Below are positions 55,076 through 64,000 of a stretch of 64,000 nt of DNA, piece by piece. The first letter of the stretch is position 1. Each line of letters begins with the position of its first letter. The stretch is taken from assembly GCA_914767715.1 (NCBI GenBank), contig OU612067.1, positions 27,750,162 to 27,814,161 on the forward strand. The letters are read 5' to 3'. Both the position numbers and the translations under genes were made by a program. This DNA is from Membranipora membranacea (Eukaryota; Bryozoa; Gymnolaemata; Cheilostomatida; Membraniporidae). Below the pieces are notes generated by a model that ran no database searches, had not been told where the DNA came from, and saw only the letters and a list, made by a program, of their open reading frames with translations.

Positions 55076-56139
55076 GAAGGCCGCCTCTCGTGTTTGTACT
55101 CCATTAATCTGGATAGCAGTTTCTGCATCAACAGTGGCAGAATCTTGTGAGTGCTAGGCAGCTGATTGTCATATATCTCCTTTGGCATATGCACGTTTTT
55201 CCCTTGTGTTCTCACGGTCTGTGTTCCCCATAGAGTTATTATATACTCTAGAGTGGACAATGCAATGCTCAAAACGTCCTACTTAATTATTGCAAAATCC
55301 ATGACGCGACGCAATCTGGTTGTGCATTGCTAGTGCCTGTATCATATAACTTATCATTGAGAATATAGGAATTGAGCATGACAATTTATGTTTAAGAGCG
55401 CTTATAGCCATTTTTGCGAAAAATTTTTCATGTCACACCATGTGAAACACTTGTAGGTATTTTCACTCGCAGCCATTAGAAAATTTTTCTATGTTTTCCC
55501 ATCAATTATGCCAAAACCCCAACCGCAAACACATTGTGATGAAAAAAATTTACCGGGCTAGCTTGTTTTTTCCACGTTTCTCCCTACCATAAGTTGTATT
55601 CTGTCTCTTTTACTCATATGTTAGCCATCAAGTGAGGTAATGTTATTTGTTCAGTACAAGGTGTACGCATAGCTTCTGGAAAAACTGACTGGAGGTTAAA
55701 AGTCGGCCTCTAAGTTCCGCCATTTGCAGAAGCAATTTACGTACGGTTCTGACGTAAGATTCGGCGTTTACATTTAGATTTGGCTATGTCATTTAGAGTT
55801 CTAAATTCCCTCTCTGGTGGTGTCCTCTAGTTCAGGGAGTTTCAATGCAGCATAACCCAAACCCAGCAGGTAGTAGCCCTGTTATCACAGTATCGATGTT
55901 ATGACTATGTGATGACCTTTTTACTTTTGAGAAGTATTTTCATGCGATTCGTAAGAGTTCATGTTTTCAAGCGCTGAAAGGCCTTCTTGCTTCCTCAAAA
56001 TACTCTGCTATTTTTATCCATAGCTTTATTACTATACATATATATTTTCTGTAATGGGTATCATTTTTATTCTGGAGAATAATTAAGTTCTTATTATTCC
56101 TGTTAAAGCAAGTTTTGAGCTTGGTTAAAGCTAGGGCTC
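55076..56139. other. no supported gene
   Basis: One minus-strand frame (55272-55036, THKILPLLMQKLLSRLMEYK) is of unknown meaning. The remainder shows no coding sequence; TIRs for the Harbinger element were not found here. Confidence 0.3.
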
Positions 56140-56540
56140 AATTTACGGTTAAAGTGGCTTGACCGGTATATAAGGCCCAGTCAACGTAAAGCGATCACCC
56201 AGCCATATCAAATTCAAATGGGGTTAGCAGCATTCAAATTCCTCCTGATTTTTTGGAAATAAGATGAGCGGTAGTTAATTTTTTTTAATGTGAATCGTAT
56301 GTGCTAAAGCAGAATTGTGTGATACACTTGCCCAATAAAGTTTTATTCCAAAAATCGCATCGGAAAGTGGTGAAAATACATCAAAATTGCTCAGTCCCAA
56401 TGATTTCAAATCATCCGCTTCAAATTTTACGGGCTCTTATTGGTCAATTTTGACGTTTATGATTGATGTGTTAGAGGTTGCCTAGATACCGTTGTCAAGA
56501 TTGAAATTGGCAGTTGTAATAAAATCCTATAATCCCAGGT
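56140..56540 (-). repeat. dispersed ~400-bp repeat, copy 2
   Basis: Reverse-complement counterpart of 11440-11840, with the best match at 56150-56275 and conserved opposite end near 56440-56540. The centre (about 56285-56400) does not align with copy 1. Confidence 0.65.
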
Positions 56541-57116
56541 GTGATGAGCCAACATAACAATAGCTATATCATATGCTGCTATTCAACTTTATTTATAGGT
56601 GTCTGCAAATCGCAATTTCTTATGTAACACACTTGACCACTTGAGAAAGCAACGTGGACTGGCTGTTAGAGGCGGAGACCAAGGCCATTCTCCGCCTCTA
56701 ATTACACTGATCAGCCAATGGTCTTGCCTGTCACTACACATGATTAATCCCCGTGCACCCCCTCATTTGCTTAGTACTTTAAATGTATAAAGTTGTTTAC
56801 AAATTTTGAGGCACCATGCTGTATCCAATGTCTATCCCTGTCATTTTCTACCTTAGTTATGGAGTTATCTTTAAATTATGCAAAATACAGTAGGGGAGTA
56901 TTTTAGTGAAGTAAGGGTGAGCATTCTTATCCGCAAGGGGAGCATTCTATTGACTGGAGAGCTCAAAAAGAATTTCGCCGCTTCGCTCGGAAAGTGCTCC
57001 CCCTTAGCCATGGATCCAGATCCGTAACTGGTGAGCATTGAGATTATTTCAGATGGATTTCCATCGTACAATGATCCAATTCAGTAACAGAGATATATGT
57101 TATAGGCAAAGAAAGA
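56541..57116. other. no supported gene
   Basis: Contains a short inverted pair GGCGGAGA...CCA / TCTCCGCC (about 56670-56700: AGAGGCGGAG and CTCCGCCTCT) but no coding sequence that I can support. Confidence 0.35.
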
Positions 57117-57893
57117 ACACACTCACGACGCTGACCCACATCAGAGGGAGGTAGTGTGAGTCAGAGAGGTTGTCAAACGAAGAGCGGTTGAAACTGCTGA
57201 CAAGCCTGTCAGAATAATTACAGATATTTTGCCATCAGTGGCAGAAGAAGCACGGGATGTGGGTTTATGTATATTATTTTTCAGTTTATTCGCAAATTAT
57301 TCTGAGGCTGAGCTATTAATAGCTATAATATCATATGATATTTAATATTATATTTCACTTTTTGATGCGCTTACACTCACAACTCCGAGAATCTAGAGCT
57401 CAAAAGAAGTAGTACCCACCCTCAATTGCTAGTAGCGCATGCGATACTGATTTGGTTTTGGTCTGTCCATATTACCCATCACTTGATATATTATATGCAA
57501 ACTTTGGACAGGGAAAGAAAACAAAACATGTGCATTGCTTCAAAATGATTGTATTTTGACCATTTTGTCATCATCATGTTTTAGGAGATCGGAACAAGGA
57601 ATTATTTAAGAAAGACAATAAAACGAGCCAGAGGTGCACTGCTACCACCGTTGCCAAGGGATATGGAGGCTCTACATGTGGAAGGAGAGTTATCCCTTAC
57701 ACTGGAGGAAAACCCACAACGGTTTCTATTATATGACAATGAGGAACATGGCCGAAGAATTGTGATCACGGCATCTCAGCCATGTCTAGAGAAACTCTCC
57801 AGAAGCAACCACTGGTTTGTGGATGGGAATTTCAAACTTGCCCCCTGCTCCCTTACCTTCCAACAGCTGTACATCATCAGATGCACACAATGT
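57117..57893 (+). pseudogene. Mutator-like (MULE) transposase fragment A
   Basis: A first exon piece (about 57117-57265) reads REVVKRRAVETADKPVRIIT then DILPSVAEEARDVG. After a TTTTAG acceptor at about 57584 a second reads YLRKTIKRARGALLPPLP, then the frame from 57651: FLLYDNEEHGRRIVITAS and NHWFVDGNFKLAP with FQQLYII, which is the start of the MULE catalytic domain (D58 of this frame, base about 57822, first catalytic Asp). It ends at AAT/GTAAGAG (57893). Such proteins often start with a FLYWCH zinc finger, not seen here. The remainder of this transposase is missing; a different MULE follows. Confidence 0.68.
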
Positions 57894-58302
57894 AAGAGTT
57901 TCTCTATATGTATTTCGCCTCAAAATTATAATATATTCAGCAAGATGAATATATTATGATTTGGAGTTGTGTTCCTCTAATATCATCTACATATGAATCC
58001 GGCATAATATTTCCTGATAGTAATGGCATTTCGCAAACCGCTTTAAAACCCACTCTGGCTGTCCGTAGCGTAACATACAGCTTTTACGCCAACATTAGCA
58101 ATGATAATGTTGGTGATGGGAAACTCCGAATTGATGTTTATTGAAAGTCATTTCTCACTCAACCCCCTCCCCCCCCCCCCCCCCCCCGTCTCGTCTTTAG
58201 AGAATAGAGACCAGATATGTCCCGCCCTTGTTATTGTTGATTTGTTGGAGCTGGCTTTTGAAAGAAAAAGTACCAAAGCAAAAATTTTATTTTCAATTGT
58301 AG
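57894..58302. other. spacer between two MULEs; C19 tract
   Basis: A run of 19 C occupies 58169-58187. Short frames (for example PTLAVRSVTYSFYAN near 58045) resemble nothing. The left edge of MULE B is likely in this stretch but no terminal repeat is seen. Confidence 0.4.
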
Positions 58303-60494
58303 ATGTCTATTGAAAGACCAATAAGTGTAGCACCCAGCACAGCATCTGTTCCCAGATGCATCAGGCAGATGCAGGATGCTAAATATCGGCACAAGACAGC
58401 AGAGCCCGATCCAATTGCGACCATAACGACAATGATGACCTCCGAGCGCGGTAACACTAACAAGTTTTTAAGAAGGCTCACCTTGACAGAAGACAATTAT
58501 AGCATAGTATTATACAGTGATGATCAGCTCAAGTACTTGGCTCAGCATCCGAAAGCTACCATTCATGTTGATGTTACGTTCAATATGTCTGAAACCCCAA
58601 CAAACATGTATGCGGTTGTAACAACAATAAAAGCTAATGAATATCAAGGTGATCCCTTCTATTAGGTCCCACTATCCTGACTACGAGAATGCGATGAAAG
58701 GACTATGTAATATTATGGCAAGATCTCTGTAACAACAATGCTGAACTAAAAAAACTTTCCATCTTCGTCACAGACGGCGAGCTTGCGCTCATCAATTCGA
58801 TCAGGGAATGTTTCCCCGACGCACACATTCTACGCTGCATGCTGCATCTGAAAGACAATTGCCGCATAAAAGCAAGAGAATACCTTCCAGAGTCCATCGT
58901 ACGTCTTATTATGCAAAGAACCTCGCAACTGATGACTTGCACACCAATAGCCTTTAAAGAGCAGGCAGAAAAGATCGTCTCCGACTTGACCGACTTGGGA
59001 ATGAAAGAGACATGTGAGTCCAATATGGGAAAGTTTGTCAAATACTACAAACGAGTCATACTGCCAGTTGTCTATGACAACTTGGTTGATAAGCTGATTG
59101 AGGCAGGTGTATGTATTCTTCAATCAACGAATAACCCTGCAGAATCCATGAACGCAAAGTTGGAAAAACAATTAGAGACTGGCAAGCAAGTTGACCAGGT
59201 GTGCCAGCAATTAAAGAGTATTGTGCTAGCGCAACATGAGGAACTTCAAAAGGCACACAGGAATATGTCCCACCAACTCATACCTAAGAGGATTGAAGAA
59301 GACAATACTGCTAACTCACAGCCTGACGATGACTTTACAAACGAAAGGTTTGTCCTACAACATTTTGTTTCATAGAGTTCAAAATAAGTTGGCAGTTGTT
59401 GTCATTCAACCTAAGGCTGTTTGGTAATATAGTGGCGATTTGGTGACGGATTGTGATTTTAGGTGCGCAATAATTTATCATTTTACTGGCCTTTACTATT
59501 TTACTATTTGAATGCATGTCGAACAAAAAGAAAATTTACGAAAATTAACAACACAACCTACACAACCTTGCTCTCACCAATGCTGTCTAATTGTCGATGA
59601 CACAACAGAATCAACGAAGACCATCCAGTAAATTTGGAGGAGTTTTTTTCCGAGATGTTTTATAATTCCCATAACTGTGCGTTGAATATTCCCCCAAGTA
59701 TCATAAACCTCCTTCGGACAGATAGGTTTGGCAGGTTTAGGCGATTGTGAAATGCGACATCACATGTGTCATAATGTACATGGCAAATTCGGTAGATATT
59801 ACTTGTTTTGATTGCAGGGATTATGTGGAAGATGAAGTGGAGCTATTCACAGAGCTGTCTCAGAAATATGGGAATGCAACTGTGCAGGGTTTTGAAAGTG
59901 GATCTCGGCTGTGCACTCTGACTGAGGGAGTTGGAGAAGGAAGTTGTCGTGGCGAACCTTAAATGCACATGCCAGACTTATATCAGGATGAAACTTTGTG
60001 CCCATGTGATGGCTGTAGCCAAATTCAAAGGGCCCGGATCGGTTGCTGAACTAATACAACGATCCGTGCTTCCCTCACTCAGCTTGCAGCTTAAGCCCAC
60101 TTCAGCTGCCGGGAAGAAAGTGTCGGCCACCTCTGTACGTAAAGGTGGGCGCACCGCTGTTCCACGACCGTCAACGCAGAACGATGATGGCGAGTATTTC
60201 GTTGTAAGAGGGACCTCAAGGAGAAAAGTGTGCAATGGGTGTAGAACAACGATTCTCGGGGAAAGATTTGTGCTGCGACACACATGTCGACAATCTGTTA
60301 TGAAGAGGGATGATAGTGGAAAGCTGGTCAGCTTCACACCGACGAACCCAGGGAGCCACCATTTCCACTTACAGAAAGACTGTGTCACAAAAACTCACCC
60401 TAAATTCACAGGTAGAGTTGTGTTAGATCCGACTCTGAATTCAGCTGTGCAGGCCATAAAGCCGCTGCTTGTCGGAACTGCTCTATATCTATGA
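58303..60494 (+). pseudogene. Mutator-like (MULE) transposase B with SWIM zinc finger
   Basis: After CAATTGTAG the frame 58303-58665 reads PRCIRQMQDAKYRHK and IHVDVTFNMSETPTNMYAVV, with the first catalytic Asp at residue 90 (base about 58570). After frameshifts: FLGPTILTTRMR-like sequence, then FVTDGELALINSIRECFPDA (second Asp, 58773-58775) and CMLHLKDN. The frame 58839-59375 continues with STNNPAESMNAKLEKQLETG, holding the likely catalytic Glu. About 430 bases of non-matching sequence follow; then an exon at 59818 (DYVEDEVELFTELSQKYG) and, in another frame, CTCQTYIRMKLCAHVMAVA (C-x-C-x8-C-x-H, SWIM finger, near 59965-60015), and a C-terminal region to 60494 with a C-x2-C...C motif (CNGCRTT, RHTCRQ). 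SWIM fingers are typical of MULEs. Not intact. Confidence 0.8.
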
Positions 60495-60520
60495 AGCGTT
60501 TATCTGACACTCATGATAGA

Positions 60521-60826
60521 TGCAGTTCCCAGTTGTGTTTATTTAAATTATGTGTTCTGTGAATCAGCGGGCCAAGAATGGTTTTTATATTTTAATGCTG
60601 TATTATCACCATTAATACCGAAGTTGAGCCTGACAAGTTTTTCAACAATTTGAGCATACATTTTTTATTTCCAGACCTTACATCTTGTTAGTGTTGATTT
60701 TGTGACTACAGCAGTTCCCAGTTGTGTTTATCTTCATTGGTGTATGGTATACTTACGAAACTTGAATTATTTGTTCTATGAATCAGCGGGCCATGGTTGG
60801 TTTTTTATTCTAATGCTGTATTCTCC
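60521..60826. repeat. two direct repeats, 189-bp period, after MULE B
   Basis: GCAGTTCCCAGTTGTGTTTA occurs at 60522 and 60711, followed by ATTATKTGTTCT-type sequence, GAATCAGCGGGCCA and AATGCTGTATT in both. They start about 30 bases after the MULE B stop, so one may be the element's 3' UTR and the other a duplicate. Confidence 0.8.
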
Positions 60827-61474
60827 ATCGACTGTGATCATCATTGTTAACGGATTGTTGCAATCACGAAATATAATATTTGAGTCGGGATATCAACGGA
60901 TTGAAAATGTTCTGTGAATTGACTTTGCCTCAAGCAAGGAGTTCTAGTTTGACTGGAACTCCTTGCCTCAAGGATATTGTCCCAAAATTTTCATGGCACC
61001 GCAGTTCACAATTATTGGGCACAACTCAATGAAATTGATGATTGGAACATAACGGTAAGGGCCATAAATTGGAAAATGTGTGAGAATTGACTGGTGAAAG
61101 TAGAGTTCAACAAAGCCCAATATCTCCTACATGGCTTGGGGAGGTGGGAACGGTCTCAAAAATAAGATCGTGGAACTCCATGCCGCCCTTGAGAAGACGC
61201 ACGAGGACACATTGCTATTCAAAACTTACATACTAGGACTGTCGATGCCACCAGGGAACCTGTGAGTTCACACTCGAAGGTTCCCTGATGCCACCAAGGA
61301 AAGTGGTCACATTGTACAATAACATAGAAATTTTTTGCTTGTGCCTTACATGTTAGTTGTCTGCTCTTCAGATGCAAGATTATGCCAAGTAATTGATATT
61401 TTCTGGGATCTCATGAAGGAGTAGTCCTCTCATGGTGCAAAACAAGTTGACAATTGCCAATGAGAAGTACTATG
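60827..61474. other. no gene; two small hairpins
   Basis: GCAAGGAGTTC/GAACTCCTTGC (60934-60944 and 60956-60966) is an 11-bp hairpin. CAGGGAACCT/AGGTTCCCTG (about 61252-61287) is another, flanked on both sides by GATGCCACCA. No coding sequence is seen. Confidence 0.55.
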
Positions 61475-61775
61475 CCTGGAGTAGATTGTCAGTGTGTCCC
61501 CTGCACACCTAGGCAAGACCAAGACCTAGGCCAGTTCTTGTTCAGAAGCAACCTGCTATTTGTAGGATGGATTGACCTTGAGCTGACCTTTCAGGGACCT
61601 ACATTGATCTGTTTTTAAATGGTTGGCTGACACTATTGCAGATCAATGTAGGTCCCTGAAAGGTCAGCTCAAGGTCAATCCATCCTACAAATAGCAGGTT
61701 GCTTCTGAACAAGAACTGGCCTAGGTCTTGGTCTTGCCTAGGTGTGCAGGGGACACACTGACAATCTACTCCAGG
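61475..61775. repeat. perfect 137-bp inverted repeat with 27-base loop
   Basis: Bases 61475-61611 and 61639-61775 are exact reverse complements as far as I can check by eye. The loop is 61612-61638. A transcript from either strand would fold into a long perfect hairpin. The frame 61599-61859 on the minus strand is a by-product of the arms. A guanine-rich tract follows within 20 bases. Confidence 0.92.
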
Positions 61776-61794
61776 TAGTTTTGTGACCAGGATA

Positions 61795-61820
61795 GGGTAT
61801 GGGGTAGGGTAGGGGTAGGG
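61795..61820 (+). other. G-quadruplex-type GGGTA tract
   Basis: Five runs of 3-4 G (61795-61797, 61801-61804, 61807-61809, 61812-61815, 61818-61820) separated by 2-3 bases, mostly TA, meet the usual G-quadruplex pattern. It is telomere-like in composition but irregular and only 26 bases long. Confidence 0.75.
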
Positions 61821-62369
61821 TAGGTGGTTTCGTGATACCCGTCTGGCGGTGGTACCCAAACTCTATCGACAGGGAGATGGAATCAAATTCCATTGTCCCT
61901 GCTCTAGATCATGATAATAAAAAACTACATCTAAATATGTATCAAGTAAATGGCATGGGCATCGATCCAGTGAGTAAGGCTAAATGTAGTTGATTGAAAG
62001 TATGATCATGTGTGACTCTGTGATTGGCAGTGGCCCATATATTGTTTCTCAACTCTACTTGACTGAATTCCCAGTTCTAATTGCGAAAAATCGACAGGTA
62101 TGTAAGTTTACACCATGATATTATCATGGGGATGGTAACGGTGACAAAAAGGCAAACTGATACTGATACTGATACAATAATGCTCCTAGTTTTCATTATG
62201 TAAAATAAAAATCATGTCGCGCACAAGATAATGTGCGATAGGCGCTTTCATACACATCAAAGAATACCAAAGAGTTGATTCTTGCTAGCTGATATGCTAT
62301 ATAGCTTGATAAGTATGATAAAACATAATGATTCAATAAAGCGATATCATCTTTGTGAGCCACAACCTG
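61821..62369. other. no supported gene
   Basis: Between the G-rich tract and the end of the minus-strand gene. A (TGATAC)n-like run is at about 62158-62176. Nothing else is seen. Confidence 0.4.
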
Positions 62370-63909
62370 CTAGTCTTCCTGAGGCAAGCCAATGGTGAAT
62401 CCGATAGATTGGATATTGGCTCGTTCTATTTTCTCTATCTTACTCAATAACCCCTGCTGAGCACTTATGTGTGGTGATATTTTTTTCTTTATGTCTTTGT
62501 AGGCAGCTCGTAGCGCGATAGAGGATTGGGATTTCTTCAGTAATCGCCGAATGCGCAGGAAATCATCCACCAAACTGCTCCGTACATAATTCCTGAGGAC
62601 TTTTTCTGTAAAAACAAACGGGTAAGGGTGTTATGATTTTGATTTCCAGCATCACTAGACTAGACTAGGTATGATAAATCATTAAAGGGAGGTTTGGAAT
62701 CAATGACAGGTTCATATATATTACCTTCTTTAGGTGTGCTTTTGAGATGTGACGCCTTTTTGCTTGAACCTGGGATCGATATAGGGGTGCTAGCATGTAG
62801 GGGTCCCTTTCCTGACCCTAAACACGGTCTCTTCGGAGTCCTGAAAGGTTGCGCTATAATAAAACAATATAATATATATATATATATATCTATAATTGAC
62901 ACATAGGATAGTTTTTAGTATTGCTCACACTTAACAATATGAGCTATGACATTTGTTGGTGGCTATATTATTTGCTGTCGAATCTATACGGATATCACAT
63001 ACCTGAAGTGTCTGTCATGTGAGTTGTAACTTTGGATGTTGAGGCTTCCTTGTGTGGTGTTGCCTCGCAGAAAGTGCTACTGGGTGTCGACTTCCCTATG
63101 CTCAACGTTTCTACAAAAAAGATTCTCAGTTTAAAACGGATCTCCGAAATTCAAACAACTTATATTCTGCAAATTCTGCACTTGCCAGCTGGAATCATCA
63201 ATCATGCCTAAAATGAATTTGCTGCATAGTTTTGGATAGCCTGCAATTGAACCAAATACCTTAAGTATTAAAAAGCTTTTTCAAATAATAATTTGTTAGC
63301 TGTCACAAAAATACCCTGGATCTTAAACTTATGAATGTTTTGGTTAAAGTTGCGTCGGAGTATAAGGGGGGGGGGGGGGATATGTTTTTCCACATTACCT
63401 TATGTGCATAGGTTTCACAGAAGTTGTGGCAGGGATTCCATCAGCCTCACTATCCGAGAAAATCTAGTTCCCATCCTGCTCCTCGTGTGCCATAACCCGT
63501 CCAGAAGGTAATCTGCTATCCGCTTCTTATGAGCAGCGAAGAGAGTAGGGTTTTCATCTATCATCTGCTTAGTGATGATAGTCTGGCGTCTGGCTGGGAG
63601 CTGCTTGGATTCTTTGCCGATTTCAGTTTCTTGGACCCTCCGAGCTTTTCTGACTAGCTCCTCCTCAATCTTTGACAGAATCCGAATCAGAGCGTTGGTC
63701 ACAAGATGGTCATCAGTGTAGTTTGTCGACTTTGTCGTTTCTTTTATCGTCTTGAAAAACCTTTCCTGATTCTCAGCAGCCATTGATCTCAGAATCAGCC
63801 GGTACCACTCAGCAAAGTGAGATGTTATGGAGTGAAAAGGCATCCCAAACATAGCTCTGGGCTTTACTGTTTTGGTCTCAGGAAACAGCTGTAAGCAAAC
63901 ATGAACCAC
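62370..63909 (-). CDS. partial minus-strand gene, 3' exons; family seen repeatedly in invertebrates but unnamed
   Basis: The gene enters from beyond the right edge. The exon at 63909-63415 encodes AMFGMPFHSITSHFAEWYRL, SMAAENQERFFKTIKETTKS and KQLPARRQTIITKQMIDENP, ending at TGA. A one-base shift near 63450 would instead read FSDSEADGIPATTSVKPM up to a CATAAG/GTAATG donor at about 63403. Further exons follow: 63112-63003 (acceptor TTTTTTGTAG, KSTPSSTFCEATPHKEAST; donor GTATGT), about 62850-62727 (FRTPKRPCLGSGKGPL, KKASHLKSTPKEG; donor GTAATA), and 62607-62370 (acceptor TTTTTACAG; SSLVDDFLRIRRLLKKSQSS, IEKIERANIQSIGF, stop). The middle exons repeat S/T-P motifs and could be phosphorylated. The block F-G-(M/L)-P-(F/Y)-H-S-(I/L)-T...E..RL is one I recall from many copies in invertebrate genomes, probably transposon-linked. 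Function unknown. Confidence 0.5.
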
Positions 63910-64000
63910 TTGAACAGATTATTGACACAACACAGTTAAAGACTATAAAGAAAACAAAGTAGGCTTGGCCGTAAATATTAGAATCAGCTGATAATTTGTT

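Noticed and set aside
61795-61827. Telomere or internal telomeric repeat
   Set aside because: The run is only about 26 bases, irregular (GGGTA/GGGGTA) and inside transposon-rich DNA.
61599-61859. Minus-strand protein gene across the long hairpin
   Set aside because: The frame lies in the hairpin arms and G-rich tract and has no family resemblance.
1-64000. tRNA or rRNA genes
   Set aside because: I scanned for T-arm-like GGTTCGAATCC and conserved rRNA words and found none convincing; a covariance-model search would be needed to exclude them.

Overview
This window is animal nuclear DNA, most likely from an invertebrate. Coding pieces are short and bounded by GT/AG intron borders, the sequence is A+T-rich, there is nothing bacterial, and the mobile elements are those typical of marine invertebrates. 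The species cannot be named from the sequence. I found no gene that I can assign confidently to a conserved single-copy host function. Nearly all recognisable protein is transposon-derived, and most of it is broken by stops, frameshifts or nested insertions.

Layout. 1-1905: end of a Gypsy-like LTR retrotransposon pol gene (protease, RT, RNase H, integrase zinc finger). 3397-4840: 5'-truncated CR1-like LINE. 5433-13600: a hAT (ZBED-like) transposon split by a LINE whose 980-codon ORF (6469-9411) carries RT, a CCHC finger and a C-terminal restriction-like endonuclease. 14530-19385 (+) and 33350-40690 (-): two inverted copies of one composite block carrying, in the same order, a jerky/pogo-like transposase, the C-terminus of a second unnamed family and a P-element/THAP9-like transposase. 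Between them lie a decayed Crypton-like tyrosine recombinase (20241-21600), a multi-exon minus-strand locus ending in a PHD finger (24735-28440), a TTAA-type MITE (27557-27892), a MULE (30791-32170) and the tail of a pogo element (32486-33345). A nearly intact pogo element (34387-37119) sits inside the minus composite copy. Right of that copy are a 35-nt U2-snRNA-like head (40730) and a diverged 16-bp TTTTCCCA array (40894-41275), then an unidentified minus-strand gene (43141-45400), a third pogo element (46680-48722), satellite-like repeats with a 52-bp perfect palindrome (51507-51813), a PIF/Harbinger pair (Myb-like gene 51940-53762 and transposase remains 54415-55075), two different MULE fragments (57117-57893 and 58303-60494), a perfect 137-bp hairpin (61475-61775) and a partial minus-strand gene entering from the right edge (62370-63909).

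How it fits together. The locus is a nested transposon graveyard. The relative order of events can be partly read: a TGA shared by both composite copies shows that their P-element gene was dead before the block was duplicated, whereas the pogo insertion at 34387-37119 is present in only one copy and is therefore younger. Three pogo elements of clearly different sequence share a terminal design (GGGG followed by a short motif ending in GCC, repeated subterminally). Perfect or near-perfect inverted repeats of many sizes (16, 19, 26, 45, 46, 52 and 137 bp) recur through the window.
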